DNA of 52,698 bases. Origin: CAZAQS01 sp964486825 (GTDB lineage: Bacteria > Chloroflexota > Anaerolineae > Anaerolineales > UBA4823). The stretch covers positions 1-52,698 of the forward strand of contig CAZAQS010000006.1 of NCBI GenBank assembly GCA_964486825.1, given 5' to 3'. Positions 48,784 to 52,698 of the stretch are shown here, piece by piece; the stretch's first letter is position 1; every line of letters begins with the position of its first letter. The position numbers and the translations under genes were made by a program. The notes below the pieces were generated by a model that saw only the letters and a program-made list of their open reading frames with translations, had not been told where the DNA came from and ran no database searches.

Positions 48784-50187
48784 TTGAATACAGGTTCCCG
48801 ATTCTATAAGATCCGCTCGCACAAAGGATGGCGTAGCTTATTAAAACCAATGCCTCTTCTGTTGCTGGTAGGGGCATTAACTGCTGGTACTCTCCTCATC
48901 AATAATGGGTCCAAAGCCGCTACTGTCCTGAGAATCACGGATCTCCCAACCTTATCGATAGAGGGGGTAGAGCGAATCCTGGTGATATCTCCACATCCGG
49001 ATGATGAAACCTTATCAGCCGGTGGCCTCATCCAAGCTACCCTCCAGCAAGGCACGCAGGTTAAAGTCGTTGTCCTGACAAACGGTGATGGCCAGGCCTT
49101 TGCTCCTCTGGCGTTGGAAAGGCGTATTCAGGCCGGCCCAAAGGATTATGTTGCGTTGGGTGAGCGCAGGCAGGTAGAAACCCAAAAAGCTCTGGGACAA
49201 TTGGGCCTACCACCGGATGACGTTTACTTCTTGGGCTACGCAGACAAGTCTCTGGAGAGCCTGTGGAGAGGCAATTGGAAGCAGGATTGCCCGGTCAAGG
49301 CCTCCTACACGCTCTCAATCTCCAGCCCTTATGCTCTTAATTACACCCCAGACGCGTTGTATTGTGGCAGTGTATTGCTAGCAGATCTGCAATCCATACT
49401 GGCTGATTACCAGCCGGACTTTATCGCTTTACCCCATCCAAGTGATGACCATCCTGACCACCGGGCTGCTAGCAACTTCACCCGCATGGCTGTCCTATTG
49501 CAGTCATATTCAGATCCGGAATACAGGCCTCAGACGTGGGGCTATATCATCCACTATGGCCCATACCCTCAACCGCGCGGTTTCCACCCGTCTTCCTACC
49601 TGTTACCACCCCTGCCATTGTACGGGGACCAGAATGAATGGGTCCGGCTGGATTTAACACCCAGCCAGTTAGCCAATAAGCGGACGGCAATCAACCAGTA
49701 CCCTTCCCAGGTGCGCCTGTTGGGCAATTTCCTGCCCAGCTTCATCCGACAGAACGAGCTATTTGTAGCACTGCCTCATTTCGAAGTCTTCCCAATCGAG
49801 TACGGCTCCCTTCCACTGCTCGAATCTACGGTGCAGAAATTGGACGATCCCGACCAGGAGATGACCCGCAGGCCGGCTGCCGGTAAAGCAGAGTTAAGCG
49901 GTTGGAAGATCATCCGTATCGGGGATACCCTATTTATAACTGCTGAGGTAAGCGGCAATCCAGCTTCGCTGGAGTATCGCTTGCTGGTAAAATCACCAGA
50001 TGGGGAAACGCACTCTGTTGATACACACCTCCCTGTCTGGTCCCAAAGTGGGAGGACATTTACTACGCCACTCAGCCTGTCTGAGTTGGGGGATATACCG
50101 GTGCTGGGATTTGCTGCCGAAATTCGTGATGGAGTATCAACGATCCGTTCAAGCTGGTATTTCCTTATCGTTCAAGATTGGTTTTAG
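48784..50187 (+). CDS. PIG-L family deacetylase, membrane anchored
   Basis: Zinc-dependent N-deacetylase of the PIG-L/LmbE family, 467 residues. An N-terminal helix (MPLLLLVGALTAGTLLI, about 23-39) anchors or exports it. The metal site is readable: H71-P-D73-D74 in VISPHPDDETLSAGG and the second His in HPSDDHPDHRAA. VVLTNGDGQAF and FLGYADKSLESLW fit the family. The C-terminal third (about 370-467) is a beta-sandwich-like extension of unknown role. The start is TTG 48784 with GAAGGACGAG upstream; ATG 48850 is possible but would leave only the bare helix. It abuts the next gene directly (stop at 50185-50187, ATG at 50188), so the two are coupled. Confidence 0.9.
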   Translation: MNTGSRFYKIRSHKGWRSLLKPMPLLLLVGALTAGTLLINNGSKAATVLRITDLPTLSIEGVERILVISPHPDDETLSAGGLIQATLQQGTQVKVVVLTNGDGQAFAPLALERRIQAGPKDYVALGERRQVETQKALGQLGLPPDDVYFLGYADKSLESLWRGNWKQDCPVKASYTLSISSPYALNYTPDALYCGSVLLADLQSILADYQPDFIALPHPSDDHPDHRAASNFTRMAVLLQSYSDPEYRPQTWGYIIHYGPYPQPRGFHPSSYLLPPLPLYGDQNEWVRLDLTPSQLANKRTAINQYPSQVRLLGNFLPSFIRQNELFVALPHFEVFPIEYGSLPLLESTVQKLDDPDQEMTRRPAAGKAELSGWKIIRIGDTLFITAEVSGNPASLEYRLLVKSPDGETHSVDTHLPVWSQSGRTFTTPLSLSELGDIPVLGFAAEIRDGVSTIRSSWYFLIVQDWF

Positions 50188-51201
50188 ATGGTCTGGTTTA
50201 AACGCGGCCTGGCTCTGGCTGCTCTAGGTGTTTTAATCTACCTTTTTTGGCCGCTGTTAGCCGAAATCGAAGCTGCAGCAGGTTTATTCAAAACAGCTAA
50301 CTGGGCCTGGCTACCCCTTGCTCTCGCCATTTACCTAACCTCCTACTCCTTTCTAACCTGGCTGAACTCTATGGCCTTAGAACCGTTCGAAGGGCATATT
50401 CGCTTTCCAAAGTTAGCAGCTGTGCTTACTTCGATTGCCTTTATCGAGGTAGCCATCCCCAGCGCCGGCGCCAGTGGAGTCGCGCTGCGAGCACGCTTAT
50501 TGGGAAAGCATGGACGGTTTTCTTTCGAAGGGTCCACTTTCAGCCTGGTATTAGAAAGTATTTATATGTCTTTCGCCATGGTAATCCTGGGTTTCCTGGG
50601 GTTGTTCTACCTCGTGCAGCAAGGCCAGATCAGTAATGTCCAGCTATCAGGATTGGGCGTGGGGGTAACCCTAATCATTATCGCGATCTGGAGCGGGTGG
50701 AGAGTTGTTCACAACCAAACCCTGAGCCAGAAAATTCTCTTCAAGCTTGCTGATGGATGGAACAGGATTGGGAGAGGCTTTCTACAAATTGAAAAAGAGA
50801 CCTTGGAAAACCGTTTAAGGATCTTTCACCTGGGATTAAAACAACTTGGGAAGGCCCCCCGATGGAAGTTCATCCTGGCTGCCTTTGGAAGAGTAACCCT
50901 GGATGTGGTCACGCTTGGCATGTGCTTCGTGCTGTTCCAAAACCCTCTCCCACTTGGGACCTTGTTCGTGGGTTACGGCCTGACTCTGCTGATCAGCGGG
51001 TTGGCGTCCCTACCCGGAGGACTGGGTTTAGCTGACGCCTCCATACCAGTGATCTTTGCCAGCCTGGGGGTACCGGGCGCTGTTGCCCTGGCAGCCGGAT
51101 TAACCTACCGGCTGATGGCCTACTGGATGGTAAGGTTTATTGGTTTCGTTAGCTGGCAAGTCTTGGAGTCTGGGAATCGAGGCTTTTCCAACCCAGGGTA
51201 A
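50188..51201 (+). CDS. Flippase-like integral membrane protein (LPG synthase TM / UPF0104 family)
   Basis: A 337-residue polytopic protein of the lysylphosphatidylglycerol synthase transmembrane (AglD/MprF-like flippase) family. About eight helices; typical segments are FIEVAIPSAGASGVALRARLLGK, LVLESIYMSFAMVILGFLGLFYL and GLTLLISGLASLPGGLGLADAS. Such proteins are linked to lipid or lipid-linked glycan translocation. Coupling to a PIG-L deacetylase suggests the pair modifies and moves a glycolipid, as PIG-L-type enzymes deacetylate GlcNAc-lipids; this is inference. ATG 50188 follows the upstream stop with no gap. Confidence 0.86.
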   Translation: MVWFKRGLALAALGVLIYLFWPLLAEIEAAAGLFKTANWAWLPLALAIYLTSYSFLTWLNSMALEPFEGHIRFPKLAAVLTSIAFIEVAIPSAGASGVALRARLLGKHGRFSFEGSTFSLVLESIYMSFAMVILGFLGLFYLVQQGQISNVQLSGLGVGVTLIIIAIWSGWRVVHNQTLSQKILFKLADGWNRIGRGFLQIEKETLENRLRIFHLGLKQLGKAPRWKFILAAFGRVTLDVVTLGMCFVLFQNPLPLGTLFVGYGLTLLISGLASLPGGLGLADASIPVIFASLGVPGAVALAAGLTYRLMAYWMVRFIGFVSWQVLESGNRGFSNPG

Positions 51202-51212
51202 GCAGCTTCAAC

Positions 51213-52514
51213 TCATGTCGTTTCTGCTGGGGATTTCAACCGGCGGTAGATCAAGCGCAGCAGAAGACCTGCAATTAAAAGCCCTAATCCACTGGCAATC
51301 ACATTGAATTCAAGGGTGAAGGCCAGTATCAGGCAAGACGCCAGGCCCAGCACAGGCACCCACCTGGGGAATAAACGGTCCTTTTCGTGCATCCGCATGG
51401 CCGCCATGTTTGCAATACTGTAATAAAGCAGAATGGTGAAGGCTGCTCCAGCGACGATGACTTCTAGAGTGCCCAGGAGCACCACGATTACCAGGATAAA
51501 TCCTGTAAGGAGTACACCCCGGCCTGGAATGCCATACGGATTCACATGATCCAAAAACGGGAAAAGGTCCTTCCGACGAGACATAGCAAACATCATCCGG
51601 CTGATTCCTAAAATCTGGCTTAACAGGACACCCAGCATTGCGAACGTGGCGCCGACCGCGACGATCTGACCCGTACCGGGGAGTGGGAAATTTTGCGCGG
51701 CCCGCTCGAGAGGTGAAGCTGTAGCAGCTAATTCTTGCGCGCCTATCCCACCTACTGCCACCAGGGCCACTGCGACGTACAAAAAAGCGGCAATACCTAA
51801 TGCCGCCACAATTGCTCGAGGAATCGTGCGTTTCGGGTTATCTACTTCCTCACCCAGCGTAGCCAGACGAGCATACCCGGTATAGGCAAAAAACATCAGA
51901 GCGGCTGATTCAAGAATACCACCAAAGCCAGTTGGGGCAAAAGGCTGCAGGTTAGCCACATTAAATACAGGAATACCGGCAATGACAAAATAGGTCAGGG
52001 CTCCCAAGGAGAAGGCAACAATAAGGGTGTTCAACTTACCTGTACGGCGGATGCCAAAGTAATTGATCACCGTAAGGGTTAGGACAGCCGCGACGGCTGC
52101 GGGACGCTCAGGAACAGCAGGGAACAAAGCATGCAAATAGCTGGCGAAGCCCAGGGCTACCGTGCCACCCGCGGCCATCTTACTGGCCAGGAACATCCAA
52201 CCGGCGGAAAAACCTAGCCAGGGTTTTAGGACGCGATAGCCATATTCATACGTCCCACCAGATTGAGGATAGGTAGCCGCCAGTTGGGCAGAGCTTAAAG
52301 CATTGAAGGTGGCTACCATGCCTGCAATGAGCAGGCCGACCAGGAAAGCTGGGCCGGCTACCCCCGCCGCAACACCAGTAACGACAAAAATCCCAGCTCC
52401 AATGATGGCCCCCAGGCCTATTGCTATGGCATCCACCAGGCGCAGGTCACGGAGTAGCTGGTTTTTGGGAATGGTATCATCTACATTTGTTGAATCTGGT
52501 TGCTCTTCTTCCAT
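51213..52514 (-). CDS. APC-family amino acid permease
   Basis: Proton- or sodium-coupled amino acid permease, 433 residues with about 12 helices. The first helix carries the unwound substrate motif GAIIGAGIFVVTG; SGGTYEYGYRVL and FFAYTGYARLATLGEEVDNPKRTIP (helix 6 and following loop) are classic APC features. AAAGG lies 7 nt before ATG 52514. It is 39 nt downstream of the alanine racemase stop, so the two probably form one transcript; D/L-alanine or related transport is possible but not shown. Confidence 0.93.
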   Translation of the reverse strand: MEEEQPDSTNVDDTIPKNQLLRDLRLVDAIAIGLGAIIGAGIFVVTGVAAGVAGPAFLVGLLIAGMVATFNALSSAQLAATYPQSGGTYEYGYRVLKPWLGFSAGWMFLASKMAAGGTVALGFASYLHALFPAVPERPAAVAAVLTLTVINYFGIRRTGKLNTLIVAFSLGALTYFVIAGIPVFNVANLQPFAPTGFGGILESAALMFFAYTGYARLATLGEEVDNPKRTIPRAIVAALGIAAFLYVAVALVAVGGIGAQELAATASPLERAAQNFPLPGTGQIVAVGATFAMLGVLLSQILGISRMMFAMSRRKDLFPFLDHVNPYGIPGRGVLLTGFILVIVVLLGTLEVIVAGAAFTILLYYSIANMAAMRMHEKDRLFPRWVPVLGLASCLILAFTLEFNVIASGLGLLIAGLLLRLIYRRLKSPAETT

Positions 52515-52553
52515 TCAAGTTCCTTTCCCCCTGTCTTCTTTTTCCGATTACGA

Positions 52554-52698
52554 TTATGTGTATAATCGCGGTACCCGCGCTCCAATACCGCACACAACTT
52601 CGTAGTTAATCGTCTTCCAGTTGACTGCCAGATCCTCGGCTGACAACCTGGCTTCTCCCTGCTCCCCGATTAATACGACCTCATCCCCAGGCTTTGCT
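52554..52698 (-). CDS. alr: Alanine racemase, C-terminal end (cut by window edge)
   Basis: The last 47 residues of a PLP-dependent alanine racemase, on the minus strand and running off the right edge. The reading GDEVVLIGEQGEARLSAEDL, then TINYEVVCGIGARVPRLY, matches the conserved C-terminal beta-domain of Alr, where (T)INYE and RVPR(V)Y are family hallmarks. The stop is at 52554-52556. It is too short to have been obvious as an open frame but is unambiguous by motif. Alr supplies D-alanine for peptidoglycan or other uses. Confidence 0.9.
   Translation of the reverse strand, partial: AKPGDEVVLIGEQGEARLSAEDLAVNWKTINYEVVCGIGARVPRLYT

Overview
The window looks like a metagenome-assembled scaffold from a Chloroflexota (probably Anaerolineae) bacterium. 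This is inferred from moderate G+C, the many Pro/Thr-rich 'TPTP' linkers in exported proteins, GH57/GH42/GH53 glycosidases beside MalEFG-type transporters, and small orphan families. No rRNA, tRNA or CRISPR array was found. Two runs of ten N (26180-26189 and 47587-47596) are scaffold joins, and both fall inside genes; the second looks like a chimeric join.

Layout. 1-8981 (+): an aromatic amino-acid catabolism cluster. It holds the C-terminus of an aldehyde dehydrogenase, phenylacetyl-CoA epoxidase genes paaABCD (no paaE), an EthD-like protein, an aldo/keto reductase, 4-hydroxyphenylpyruvate dioxygenase, a fumarylacetoacetase-family hydrolase, homogentisate 1,2-dioxygenase and a flavin-reductase-like protein. 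It covers a phenylacetate arm and a tyrosine/homogentisate arm. 9026-13418: a DUF2270-DUF2179 membrane protein, an Fe-S carrier, two tandem SH3b surface proteins, a zinc-ribbon protein and a HEAT-like protein.

13536-26279 (-): a carbohydrate locus. In transcription order it has a truncated GH53 galactanase, a GH42 beta-galactosidase, a MalE-type binding protein carrying a starch-binding X25 module, a MalF broken by one in-frame amber codon, MalG, an esterase remnant, a secreted GH57 enzyme and a second binding lipoprotein. Its content resembles Bacillus ganSPQAB with an alpha-glucan side; the ABC ATPase is absent.

26395-32305: a DapA/NAL-family aldolase, a large anchored protein, LipM-type octanoyltransferase, DUF4230, DUF503 and TPR proteins. 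Three genes in the window have TATAAT exactly 7 nt before their start codon and no Shine-Dalgarno sequence, which suggests leaderless transcripts. 32306-34559: cstA, with a long structured leader and its own terminator-like hairpin.

34586-37604 (+): the most interesting segment. A compact operon encodes a thioredoxin-fold CxxC protein, two small paralogous hydrophobic proteins of unknown family, and two different ArsA/Get3-type ATPases. The second ATPase has Asn at the position of the catalytic Asp, equivalent to the hydrolysis-dead Get3 D57N mutant. No arsenic gene is nearby, so this may be an undescribed Get3-like targeting, chaperone or redox system.

37604-43062: a membrane-anchored unknown, an SDR lacking YxxxK, RsfS, ThpR, and the molybdenum-hydroxylase accessory genes mocA-like, yqeC-mocA fusion and yqeB. 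43170-48331 (-): PEP carboxylase and a molybdenum hydroxylase large subunit split by the chimeric gap. 48784-52698: a PIG-L deacetylase, a flippase-like membrane protein, an APC permease and the C-terminus of alanine racemase at the right edge.
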